This document shows positions 16,759 to 26,428 of a stretch of 64,000 bases of DNA, in pieces. Source of the DNA: Bacteroides oleiciplenus YIT 12058 (GTDB taxonomy: Bacteria > Bacteroidota > Bacteroidia > Bacteroidales > Bacteroidaceae); assembly GCF_000315485.1 (NCBI RefSeq), contig NZ_JH992941.1, positions 124,001 to 188,000 on the forward strand, given 5' to 3'. Numbering within the stretch: the stretch's first letter is position 1; each line of letters opens with the position of its first letter. The notes beneath the pieces are model-generated. The model had not been told where the DNA came from and searched no databases. It saw only the letters and a program-made list of their open reading frames with translations. The position numbers and the translations under genes were made by a program.

Positions 16759-18096
16759 ATGAAAATCTACAAATTCGATGGAAATTCCACCGCATCCGTA
16801 AAAGGGATGCAACACGTAGCAGAACTGATCCGCAACAACGAACCCAAAATCGTCGTATTGTCCGCAGCGGAAAACGTCACCAAACATCTGGACGAAATAC
16901 CTGCCTGCTTCTTCAGCCGCAACATCGAAGAAGCCCATGAGAAAATAACCAAACTGGAGTTCCAATTCATCGACTTCGCCAACGAACTGCTTTCGGACGA
17001 CAACATCAAGCACGAAGCGGTGAAAAGCATCCTCGACTGTTTTCAGGCTATCTGGAAATACAGTCTGGAACCATTCTATTCTACCGATGAAAAGGAAATA
17101 CTGGCACAGGGCGACTTACTGATATCCACCCTAATGGGATTTTACTTGCGGGAGCAAGGAGTGGACAACCGCGTCATCTGTGCTTTCGACTTCATACGCA
17201 CAGGACTGGACGGCGAACCCGACCAAGAGTACATCACCGATAAGCTGAAAGAGATTTGCGCCCCCTACCCCGGCACACGCTTATTCATCACCCAGGGAAG
17301 TATTTGCAGGAATGCTTTCGGCGAAACCGACTATCTGAAGCAAGGTGGCAGCGATTATACCGCCGCCCTTATCGGCACGGCCCTACAAGCAGAAGAAATA
17401 CAAATATGGACGGACACTCATATCCGTAGCAATGATACGCTGGTCGTGAAAGATGCCGACATCATTAGAGAACTGAGTTTCAGTGAAGCCGAACGGCTCA
17501 CTTACTTCAATACCCGTATCCTGCATCCGCTTTGTCTGACCACAGCATGGAAAGGGGATGTCCCCATCCGTCTGCTCAACCCCACAGCTCCCAAAGCGGA
17601 AGGAACTTATATATCAAACAATCAACAGAAAACTAAAACCGCAAAAGCGATAGCCGCCAAAGACGGTATCACCTACATACGCTTTGAATCGAACGATATA
17701 TTGAGACCTTATATGTTTATCAGCAAAATTCTCGACACCTTCTCCAAATATAAGACGATGCCCTGTCTCCTCACTTCGTCCAACGATAACCTGTCGATAG
17801 CCACGGACAATAAAGAACATCTGTCGCTCATCCTGCGGGAACTCAACCGGTATGCCCGGATATGGGTGGAGGACCGAATGAGTATTATCTCCGTCATAGG
17901 AAACAGGAAGTCTTCGGGCATAGAGTTCGAAGCCCGCATTATGGACGCACTGAAGGATATTCCGTTAAGGATGATTTCATACGGCAGCGACGAGAATGAT
18001 GTGTCACTCGTCATCAGGACGGCAGACAAGGCGGAAGCGCTCCGTCTGCTTGATGAGAAGTTGTTTAAAACGGTATGTTTCAGGAAGGCTTGCTAA
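16759..18096 (+). CDS. Aspartokinase family protein with an altered N-terminal motif
   Basis: A 445-aa protein of the aspartokinase family (ATP + L-aspartate to aspartyl phosphate, entry to Lys/Thr/Met synthesis). The kinase core is recognisable from KQGGSDYTAALIGTAL, QIWTDTHIR, FSEAERLTYFNTRILHP and the C-terminal ACT region (about residue 310 to the end, with LLTSSNDNLSIATD). The usual first motif KFGGTSV is changed to KFDGNSTAS: the Lys is kept but the Gly-Gly-Thr-Ser loop is not. The TDTHIRSND segment also differs from the common DP-containing loop. It may be an active, divergent lysine-sensitive enzyme or a modified paralogue. It stands alone, divergent from the regulator gene, and its stop overlaps the convergent epimerase gene by 4 bp. 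Confidence 0.82.
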   Translation: MKIYKFDGNSTASVKGMQHVAELIRNNEPKIVVLSAAENVTKHLDEIPACFFSRNIEEAHEKITKLEFQFIDFANELLSDDNIKHEAVKSILDCFQAIWKYSLEPFYSTDEKEILAQGDLLISTLMGFYLREQGVDNRVICAFDFIRTGLDGEPDQEYITDKLKEICAPYPGTRLFITQGSICRNAFGETDYLKQGGSDYTAALIGTALQAEEIQIWTDTHIRSNDTLVVKDADIIRELSFSEAERLTYFNTRILHPLCLTTAWKGDVPIRLLNPTAPKAEGTYISNNQQKTKTAKAIAAKDGITYIRFESNDILRPYMFISKILDTFSKYKTMPCLLTSSNDNLSIATDNKEHLSLILRELNRYARIWVEDRMSIISVIGNRKSSGIEFEARIMDALKDIPLRMISYGSDENDVSLVIRTADKAEALRLLDEKLFKTVCFRKAC

Positions 18097-19283
18097 AAAG
18101 GCAAGCGTTCCATTACTTCTAAACACATACGCCCGTTATGGTACGGACATTTCCAGAATCCGGCTTTATCATCTTCGGTATTTACCGTACCATCGGCACG
18201 CACACTCCAATGCCATTCACCATTCTTTTCATCTATCAGGTTCTTCCTGATGAAGTCCCAGCAACAAAAAGCTTTCCTCAGTGCCACTTCATCATCAAAA
18301 TGCTGATAGAGATTGACGTGCCCCACTACATTCTCCGCCTGCACCCACCAATGGCGGTCGGTATCGGTCTTTTGCTTATCCGGAAAGGTTTCATAAATCA
18401 TGGAGCCGTCAGGAGTCAGCCCTTCATCGGCTGCGGCGGCGATAAACTCAACCAGCGGTTCCACTTTTTCCAGCAACGCCTCATCTCCCAGCACCAAGGC
18501 GGCTTCATGTATCAGCCAGGAAGCTTCGATGTCATGCCCGTAAGAAATAATGTGGTATTTGCTGTGCCAGTCATCGTCGAAAAAGAGTTCCAGATGGCCT
18601 GTTTCGATATTAAGAATCTTATCCGTAAATAGTTCTATCAGATTGCGCAACTGTCGTTTCAGACGTTCGTCTTTCCATACACGGTAAAGATTAGTGTAGG
18701 GTTCCAATATATGCAGATGCGTATTCATCGTTTTGCGCTCGTTCTCATCTTTATCACTGAGCCGCATATCGGCAATCTCGCCCCACTGACGGGTAAGTGC
18801 CTCGCAATATCCGTTCTTCACGGGATCGAAGCTATGCTTCTCAATATCTTCAAAAAGACGAATCGCATACTCCAATGCCTCAGCATCTCCCGTGGCACGG
18901 TGATACTCGCTCAGTCCGTAGATGGCAAAACCGATGGCATATATCTGTTTTTTCGTATCCAGCGGACAACCTTTATAATCGAGTGACCAATAGATGCCTC
19001 CGAACTCTTTATCATAGAAATTTTCTACAATCACCCGTTTGGCACGAGCTGCCGTCACAAGATATTCTTCTTTCTTCAGCAGACGGTAGGCAGCTGAAAA
19101 GGTCCAAAGGATACGAGCATTCAGAATAGCACCTTTCTCTGCTTCCGGCATCAGTTCTCCGGTTCCGGTGATACGCCCATAGAAACCGCCGTTTGCTTCA
19201 TCCGTCATTCGTTTCATCCAGAAGGGAAGAATATCGGCTACCAACTCTTCCTCCATCTCTTTCTTTATATTCCTAACATCCAT
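18093..19283 (-). CDS. Cellobiose 2-epimerase (AGE family) of the mannan pathway
   Basis: A 396-aa (alpha/alpha)6-barrel protein of the N-acylglucosamine 2-epimerase family. Next to a GH130 phosphorylase and an MFS carrier it is almost certainly a cellobiose 2-epimerase, which turns beta-1,4-mannobiose into mannosyl-glucose in the cytoplasm. Family features include NGGFYGRITGTGE near the N-terminus, ARILWTFSAAYR, the histidines of NTHLHILEPYTNLYR, ISYGHDIEASWLIHEAA, and the C-terminal HWWVQAENVVGHVNLYQHF. No signal peptide is present, consistent with cytoplasmic action. It is the last gene of the mannan operon, 46 bp after the transporter gene; the same trio is known from B. fragilis. Confidence 0.92.
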   Translation of the reverse strand: MDVRNIKKEMEEELVADILPFWMKRMTDEANGGFYGRITGTGELMPEAEKGAILNARILWTFSAAYRLLKKEEYLVTAARAKRVIVENFYDKEFGGIYWSLDYKGCPLDTKKQIYAIGFAIYGLSEYHRATGDAEALEYAIRLFEDIEKHSFDPVKNGYCEALTRQWGEIADMRLSDKDENERKTMNTHLHILEPYTNLYRVWKDERLKRQLRNLIELFTDKILNIETGHLELFFDDDWHSKYHIISYGHDIEASWLIHEAALVLGDEALLEKVEPLVEFIAAAADEGLTPDGSMIYETFPDKQKTDTDRHWWVQAENVVGHVNLYQHFDDEVALRKAFCCWDFIRKNLIDEKNGEWHWSVRADGTVNTEDDKAGFWKCPYHNGRMCLEVMERLPF

Positions 19284-19329
19284 AGTCTATAATTTAGCCA
19301 TTTACAATATAGAATCAAACTACACACCA

Positions 19330-20709
19330 TTAAAGAGAATTTCTGATAGGTTTCAGTTTCTCATTAATCTCTGCCACCCGGTCCTTCGTCAGCGGATAAA
19401 AGTATACAACCACTATTGCCAGCACAGCCACAGCAGCAGGAATCCAACTCATCAGCAAGTTTAACCCCGTCAACGCCTCCTCTGTCTGCACCACTCCCTC
19501 TGCAGTGTTATAGCCGAACGCCGCAAGTATCCACATCACAGCCGCCCCTCCGAAGGCACCGCCAAACTTCTGCGCCATCGACGAAGAAGAGAATATCAGT
19601 CCCGTGGACGCTGTACCGTCTTTTAACTCGGCATAATCAGAAACGTCGGCATACATACTCCAGACAAGCGGAGACACAATGCCCGTACAGATTGAAATGA
19701 TGACCTGCATCACCAGCATCAGCCAGAAGCCCACCGGCGTACAAGGCAGATAGAAGAACAAAATGCTCAATACAGCCAGTACAGCCATCGTCAGGATATA
19801 AGTGGATTTCTTACCCAATCCGCGTGAAAGAGGTACAGCCAGCACTACTCCTATCATATTCGACACTTCGCCCACACCAAGGAACAATCCGGCATAGAAC
19901 AAAATTGTGAAATCACCCAAGTTCAGGAATATACTGTCACCAATATAATCTTTAAAGAAATAAGCAGCCGTAGCACCCCGCACCGTACAAAAGAGATTGG
20001 AACACAGTGCCGCCCCGATAAGCAGCCACCAGGGAACATTAGCCAGCAAAGACTTGAAGTCTTTCCCGATAGAAGCAGTAGACACGGTTTTCACATATTC
20101 GCGTGTCATCCGGAAACAAAGCAGGAAACAGAGGAAGCATAGAGTAGCAATCACTATCATAGAATATTGCCAACTGATATGCACTGAACCAGTCATATCC
20201 TTAAACCATGTACACAACGGCTCCCAGGCAAACAACGCAATAAAACTGCCTCCATAGGCAAAAAACATCCGGTAAGAAGAAAACACGGTTTTCGTATCCG
20301 AGTCATCTGTCATTACTCCAAGCATAGCGCCATAAGGCACATTGATAGCCGTATAGACCGTCATCATCATGATATACGTGACATATGCCCAGACCAGCTT
20401 ACCCGTCGCCCCAAAATCCGGAGTGGTAAACATCAATACACCACAAACGGCAAACGGAAGGGAAATCCATAACAGATAAGGACGGTATTTCCCCCAACGT
20501 GTATGCGTCCTGTCAGCTATTATCCCCATCATCGGATCAGAGACGGCATCCCAAATGCGCGTCACCAGCAACAGGACACCGGTATCCGCCAGACTCAAAC
20601 CATATATATTTGAATAAAATATAGGCAGATAATAGGAGAATATCTTCCAGAACATAGAAGAAGACATATCGCCAAAACCATAACCAATTTTCTCTTTCAG
20701 TGTTGCCAT
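19330..20709 (-). CDS. MFS glycoside/sodium symporter (GPH family), likely mannobiose carrier
   Basis: A 459-aa inner-membrane transporter with about 12 helices, of the glycoside-pentoside-hexuronide:cation symporter family. Diagnostic segments are GYGFGDMSSSMFWKIFSYYLP at the N-terminus, the RIWDAVSDPMMGIIADRTHTRWGKYRPYLLW region with its D-x4-G-x-x-x-D-R motif, and GTASTGLIFSSSSMAQKFGGAFGG late in the protein. Its place between the epimerase and the GH130 gene indicates uptake of beta-mannobiose or related disaccharides from the periplasm. The gap to the GH130 gene is 64 bp and AT-rich. Confidence 0.92.
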   Translation of the reverse strand: MATLKEKIGYGFGDMSSSMFWKIFSYYLPIFYSNIYGLSLADTGVLLLVTRIWDAVSDPMMGIIADRTHTRWGKYRPYLLWISLPFAVCGVLMFTTPDFGATGKLVWAYVTYIMMMTVYTAINVPYGAMLGVMTDDSDTKTVFSSYRMFFAYGGSFIALFAWEPLCTWFKDMTGSVHISWQYSMIVIATLCFLCFLLCFRMTREYVKTVSTASIGKDFKSLLANVPWWLLIGAALCSNLFCTVRGATAAYFFKDYIGDSIFLNLGDFTILFYAGLFLGVGEVSNMIGVVLAVPLSRGLGKKSTYILTMAVLAVLSILFFYLPCTPVGFWLMLVMQVIISICTGIVSPLVWSMYADVSDYAELKDGTASTGLIFSSSSMAQKFGGAFGGAAVMWILAAFGYNTAEGVVQTEEALTGLNLLMSWIPAAVAVLAIVVVYFYPLTKDRVAEINEKLKPIRNSL

Positions 20710-20773
20710 GATACTAAATATTAGGTATCAAATATAAAATATTAATTCTGTGCAGAACGCTGTCAGCTAATAT

Positions 20774-21961
20774 TTAATATCTAAATAAATTAAGATTTTG
20801 TTTAAGGTTCTTGTCAATTAGCCTCTTCAACGTCTCCACAGAAGCAGAAGAAGACAAGCCATCAACCGGAGTATTCATACAATAGTCCACCAGTTTATCA
20901 ACCGTAGAAGTAGCCACATGCATCCGCGTATCCGAAGAAGCATAGTAGATGAAAACCTTACCATCTTCATCAGCAATCCAGCCATTGGAGAAAAGCACAT
21001 TGCTCACATCGCCAATGCGTTCGTCTCCTTCGGGAGCCATAAAATAGCCACCGGGAGCAGCTATTAGTTGGGTAGGATCATCCAAAGCGGTCATATACAT
21101 GTAGAGCACATAACGTAATCCGGCTGCACAAGCACGTACACCGTGGGCCAAGTGCAGCCAGCCTTTAGGTGTCTTTATAGGATGGGGACCCTCACCGTTC
21201 TTCACTTCTTTAATGGTGTGATAGTAACGCTGGTCGATGATTTTTTCCTCTTTCACTTCTGCATGTGTCATGTCATCTACCAGAGCCCAACCGATGCCAC
21301 CGCCGCTACCGGCATCAATAAATCCATCTTGCGGACGGGTATAAAGTGCATACTTACCGTCAACGAATTCAGGATGAAGCACCACATTGCGCTGTTGGCT
21401 CTTCGTCTTCAGGTCCGGCAGGCGTTCCCAGTGCTTTAAATCTTTAGTACGTGCAATGCCGGCCGTAGCTGTGGCCGAAGATAAATCCCCCAAAGACGCA
21501 TTGTTGTCGTGACGCTCTGCACAGAAGACGCCATAAATCCAACCGTCCTCATGAGCTGTGAGGCGCATATCATAAATATTAGTAGCCGGGACCATATCTT
21601 CGGGCATAGTGATGGGGTAGTCCCAAAAACGAAAGTTATCTATCCCATTAGGACTTTCGGCTATGGCAAAGAATGATTTACGGTCTGCACCTTCCACACG
21701 CACAACCATCAGATATTTACTATTCCACTTGATAGCACCGGAATTCATCGCAGCATTGATCCCTATGCGCTCCATTAAATAAGGATTGTTATTCTCATCC
21801 AAATCGTAACGCCAGAACACGGGAGTATGCGCCGCTGTCACTACCGGATATTTATAGCGCGTAAATATGCCATTACCATTTTCTACAGGTATATTCTTTC
21901 TTGTAATCAATGCTTCATGTTCCTGAAAAAGCTTTGATACCTTATCTTTAAAAGTTTCCAT
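20774..21961 (-). CDS. GH130 4-O-beta-mannosyl-glucose phosphorylase
   Basis: A 395-aa five-bladed beta-propeller enzyme that phosphorolyses mannosyl-beta-1,4-glucose to mannose 1-phosphate and glucose. The catalytic acid is Asp131 in NIYDMRLTAHEDGW, the same number as in the characterised B. fragilis enzyme. Other family segments are RNVVLHPEFVDGKYALYTRPQDG, GEGPHPIKTPKGWLHLAHGV and IADEDGKVFIYYASSDTRMHVATS. It has no signal peptide, so it works in the cytoplasm on the product of the 2-epimerase. It lies 32 bp after the esterase gene on the same strand. Confidence 0.94.
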   Translation of the reverse strand: METFKDKVSKLFQEHEALITRKNIPVENGNGIFTRYKYPVVTAAHTPVFWRYDLDENNNPYLMERIGINAAMNSGAIKWNSKYLMVVRVEGADRKSFFAIAESPNGIDNFRFWDYPITMPEDMVPATNIYDMRLTAHEDGWIYGVFCAERHDNNASLGDLSSATATAGIARTKDLKHWERLPDLKTKSQQRNVVLHPEFVDGKYALYTRPQDGFIDAGSGGGIGWALVDDMTHAEVKEEKIIDQRYYHTIKEVKNGEGPHPIKTPKGWLHLAHGVRACAAGLRYVLYMYMTALDDPTQLIAAPGGYFMAPEGDERIGDVSNVLFSNGWIADEDGKVFIYYASSDTRMHVATSTVDKLVDYCMNTPVDGLSSSASVETLKRLIDKNLKQNLNLFRY

Positions 21962-21993
21962 CTATATTTATAATTATTTGTTATTAAAATCAC

Positions 21994-23160
<1,167 letters not shown>

Positions 23161-23202
23161 TTAAAAATTTAATCCGTACATAAGCATTATTTCTAGAAGC
23201 AT

Positions 23203-24894
23203 TTACTGCTTTAAACTATTCAACAAAACAGTGCGCCCTTCCCTGTCAGGATCATTTTTCACTTCGCATATATCATTCAGTACCATAGTTTCACCACCTT
23301 TTATTGAAAACTCCGGCCACTTCGGTAAAGATGAACAATTTGGATTACCTGTCCGAGCAAAGTTCAATAAGGCATCTGCCATTTTATACGATAGTTTACG
23401 TGGGCGGGCGCCTCCACCGGAATGCGTTATCATTAAATCTGTATTCAACAACCAGAAACTTATATCCAAACAATGAAATGCACGCATACGTCCATCAAAC
23501 AAAGATGGGCAAAAGCCAAACCATGCCATATAGACAGGAGATTTCTGTTTTTTCTTCGCCGTTGCAGCCTCAATAACCGACAAACGGCTTGAACGGACTA
23601 ATATCAGAACTTCTATCGGCTTTGCTTCCGGAAAATTACGGGCATATGCATTATAAATTTCTTCAGCCTTTTCGCCATAAGGGTCGGATAATTGTTCGAT
23701 AGCCTGTACAGCCGTTATTCCTTCCTGACTGGAGTCTGCACGATTCACTCCCCATTCATGAAATGTAGTACAGAATATCATTGGTATATCAGGAGAAGAA
23801 GCATTACTAAAAAACTCTCCTTCGGGAAGATGCACTCCATCTCCTACCGGTCCAAAGCTACCTCTAACCATCCCGGAACCTCCTTCTTCTTTCTCCATTC
23901 GGGCAGCAGCACGGTAGGCCAATGTCATATAATCTCTCCAAGGCATATCCTGAAGTTTATCCATTTCTGCTGCGGAAAGCCCTGCTTCTTTTACGATATA
24001 CTCACCTAATAACCGCGAATACTTTGGCTGATTAGCACGGACTGCCGACCCGCTCAATGACACCCCTTTATGAATTAGACCACGCATCTCGGGCATGGTA
24101 GCTAACAAACAAACCTTAGCACCACCACCTGACTGCCCTATAACAGTTATATTATCAGGATCACCACCAAAATTGGAGATATTGTCATGTATCCATCGTA
24201 TAGCAGCAGCCATATCCAATAAGCCAGCATTACCCGAGTCTTTATATTTCTCTCCAAAAGCAGACAAATCAGTAAATCCAAAAACGCCCAAACGATGATT
24301 GACAGAGCAATAGACAACATCACCATATCGTGTAATATTCTCTCCGTTATATCCATCTTGTTCTATGCCGTTGCCTCGTGTAAAACCACCACCATGCAGC
24401 CAAACAATTACCGGACGTTTCTTACCGTCAGTAATATCTTGTGTCCAAATATTAAGGCAGAGACAGTTTTCGCTGATTTCATCATAATTCCAGTGATCTA
24501 CAAACATATCATAAGAAGTAGAAGCACGGCTATACACATCTTGAGGAGCAGTATTGCCATAAAAGACAGCAGGCCGGATACCCGTCCACGGTTCATGTTT
24601 ACGAGGCGGCATAAAGCGGTTTTTACCGGATGTTTCAGCAGCATAGGGAATGCCCAGAAAAGTATAGATACCACGCATAATGTATCCTTTCACCTTTCCA
24701 TACTCCGTTTCAGCAATAGCGATATTATCACCTATCTGTACCTGAGAACCATCATCCGTATAAGCATCCTTATCTAACGAACCACCCTCATCGGGCAAAA
24801 CAATCCCCGAAGACAATGCAGCGAAAGGATGGGCACCCAGCATAATGGTGCCCAGTCCTATGCTTTTGATAAATTTTCTTCTATCAATACTCAT
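23203..24894 (-). CDS. Type B carboxylesterase with twin-arginine-like leader
   Basis: A 563-aa alpha/beta hydrolase of the carboxylesterase type B family. The oxyanion-hole segment is VIVWLHGGGFTRGNG and the nucleophile lies in VIGQSGGGAKVCLLA (the family usually has GESAG). The catalytic His is probably in the MITHSGGGARP stretch, a displaced position compared with classical members. The N-terminus MSIDRRKFIKSIGLG looks like a twin-arginine signal followed by a hydrophobic stretch; whether it uses Tat or Sec is uncertain. It is unusual to find this large esterase together with a CE1-like one in a mannan PUL; two different acyl substituents or positions may be handled. It lies 42 bp before the CE1 gene. 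Confidence 0.85.
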   Translation of the reverse strand: MSIDRRKFIKSIGLGTIMLGAHPFAALSSGIVLPDEGGSLDKDAYTDDGSQVQIGDNIAIAETEYGKVKGYIMRGIYTFLGIPYAAETSGKNRFMPPRKHEPWTGIRPAVFYGNTAPQDVYSRASTSYDMFVDHWNYDEISENCLCLNIWTQDITDGKKRPVIVWLHGGGFTRGNGIEQDGYNGENITRYGDVVYCSVNHRLGVFGFTDLSAFGEKYKDSGNAGLLDMAAAIRWIHDNISNFGGDPDNITVIGQSGGGAKVCLLATMPEMRGLIHKGVSLSGSAVRANQPKYSRLLGEYIVKEAGLSAAEMDKLQDMPWRDYMTLAYRAAARMEKEEGGSGMVRGSFGPVGDGVHLPEGEFFSNASSPDIPMIFCTTFHEWGVNRADSSQEGITAVQAIEQLSDPYGEKAEEIYNAYARNFPEAKPIEVLILVRSSRLSVIEAATAKKKQKSPVYMAWFGFCPSLFDGRMRAFHCLDISFWLLNTDLMITHSGGGARPRKLSYKMADALLNFARTGNPNCSSLPKWPEFSIKGGETMVLNDICEVKNDPDREGRTVLLNSLKQ

Positions 24895-24912
24895 AAATAT
24901 AACGTCCTATAT

Positions 24913-26391
24913 TTACCAAATGAATGTTCCTACAGACCCGGGAGCCAAACGTAAATTGGCAAAACGACCATTGTATTGTATCTTAACAGCCTGTTGTGAC
25001 CAACTATCATTAGCAACAATCAAAACTATCTTTCCATCAGGAGTTTTGAAAGCAACATTAGGCAAAACATTGCTATGTTCCACAACTGTCGCACGACGCA
25101 CTTCAGCACGTTCTTCATCTTCTGTGATATCCACTCCCGGATCGAAAGCATCGGTAGATGATATACGTACCGAGCCGGGACGAACAAATTTGGAGGCATG
25201 TGCCATCGCATAATATGCGATATTACGAGTAACTTTATCTCCGTCGATAGTAATCGCACCCTGACACATAGAGCAGCCACCGTTATCCGTATGTGGGTCA
25301 TTCTGTGGATCGGCAGCGTAATTCCACAAAATAGAGTTCTTACTCCAATTGCGGGTTACATCAACCACCAAACGCCTTACGGACGACGCTATATTGATTG
25401 ATTTGCTGTCAGGACGCTCTGTCAGCATCTGCTCGGTAAAATAGATATTTTTATCCGGACGTGCTCTATGCACAATGCTCATGCCACTCATATAACCACG
25501 ATAGTGATGAAAGGCAGATCCATCTACATATTGACTAGTAACAGGATCGCTTAATATAGCCAATGGATAATCCGGACGATCACAGTTGTGGTCAAAAATA
25601 ACAATCTTAGTTTTTAAACCGGCAGCTTTAAAGGCCGGACCTAAATGGTCTCTTACAAATTCATTCTGCTGTTGCCAGTACCAAGGCATACTTGGAGTAT
25701 TGCGTGAATTAAGGGGTTCATTTTGCACGGTAACCACATCAATGTTTATCCCTTCTTTCTCCATAGCCTGAACATATTTTGTAAAATAGCGGGCATAAGC
25801 ATTGTAGTATTCATTTTTAAGTGCGCCACCTCGCACATTAAAGCTTTCCTTCATCCATGCAGGAGCAGACCAAGGTGATGCCATAATCTTAATATCCGGA
25901 ACAATTTTCAGAATTTCTTTCATTACCGGGATTACATCATCATAATCATGTCCCAAACTGAATTTCTTCATTTCTACATCCTTTTTTCCCTCTGGCAAAT
26001 CATTATAGGAATAAACAAAATTATTCAAGTCCGATGCTCCCAAAGTTAATCGTATATAGCTAAAGCCAACACTGTTTCCATCAGTTGCAAACATTTCTTT
26101 TAATATCTGCTCACGGGCAGGAGCACTCATATGATGAAGATGAAATGCACTTCCTTCTGTCAATGCAAATCCAAATCCATCTATCGTTTGAAACTCCTGA
26201 CGATCATCTATAATAATAGGTAATCCTTTCCCCTCTTCAGCCCCTAAAGTTATTTTTTCCGGTTGTTGCTGGAAAAGCATAGAACGATCGGCGTTCGTAA
26301 CCCATGCTTCTATTTCCTGGGCACTCAATGCCCCTACACCACATGCCATAAACGACATTATAGCAAAAGCCTTCAAATAGTTATTCTTCAT
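24913..26391 (-). CDS. GH30-family beta-glycosidase, exported
   Basis: A GH30 enzyme of about 492 aa. The first Met in the frame (26415) lies eight codons before the Met that begins a normal signal peptide, MKNNYLKAFAIMSFMACGVG, so 26391 is preferred. The (beta/alpha)8 barrel shows FQTIDGFGFALTEGSA, the acid/base Glu in VTVQNEPLNS and the nucleophile Glu in IYFTEQML. A C-terminal beta domain follows (NVAFKTPDGKIVLIVANDS). Sequence style suggests the glucosylceramidase-like subfamilies (GH30_1/GH30_3), active on beta-glucosides or beta-1,6-glucan. In this PUL it may remove glucose from glucomannan oligosaccharides. It lies 37 bp after the GH5-like gene. Confidence 0.85.
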   Translation of the reverse strand: MKNNYLKAFAIMSFMACGVGALSAQEIEAWVTNADRSMLFQQQPEKITLGAEEGKGLPIIIDDRQEFQTIDGFGFALTEGSAFHLHHMSAPAREQILKEMFATDGNSVGFSYIRLTLGASDLNNFVYSYNDLPEGKKDVEMKKFSLGHDYDDVIPVMKEILKIVPDIKIMASPWSAPAWMKESFNVRGGALKNEYYNAYARYFTKYVQAMEKEGINIDVVTVQNEPLNSRNTPSMPWYWQQQNEFVRDHLGPAFKAAGLKTKIVIFDHNCDRPDYPLAILSDPVTSQYVDGSAFHHYRGYMSGMSIVHRARPDKNIYFTEQMLTERPDSKSINIASSVRRLVVDVTRNWSKNSILWNYAADPQNDPHTDNGGCSMCQGAITIDGDKVTRNIAYYAMAHASKFVRPGSVRISSTDAFDPGVDITEDEERAEVRRATVVEHSNVLPNVAFKTPDGKIVLIVANDSWSQQAVKIQYNGRFANLRLAPGSVGTFIW

Positions 26392-26428
26392 TATATCAAC
26401 AATTAAAGTTTTCATATTAATCTTTATT

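Noticed and set aside
20710..20773. Possible promoter or hairpin between GH130 and MFS genes
   Set aside because: AT-rich with only short partial inverted repeats; no -7 match or stable stem could be supported.
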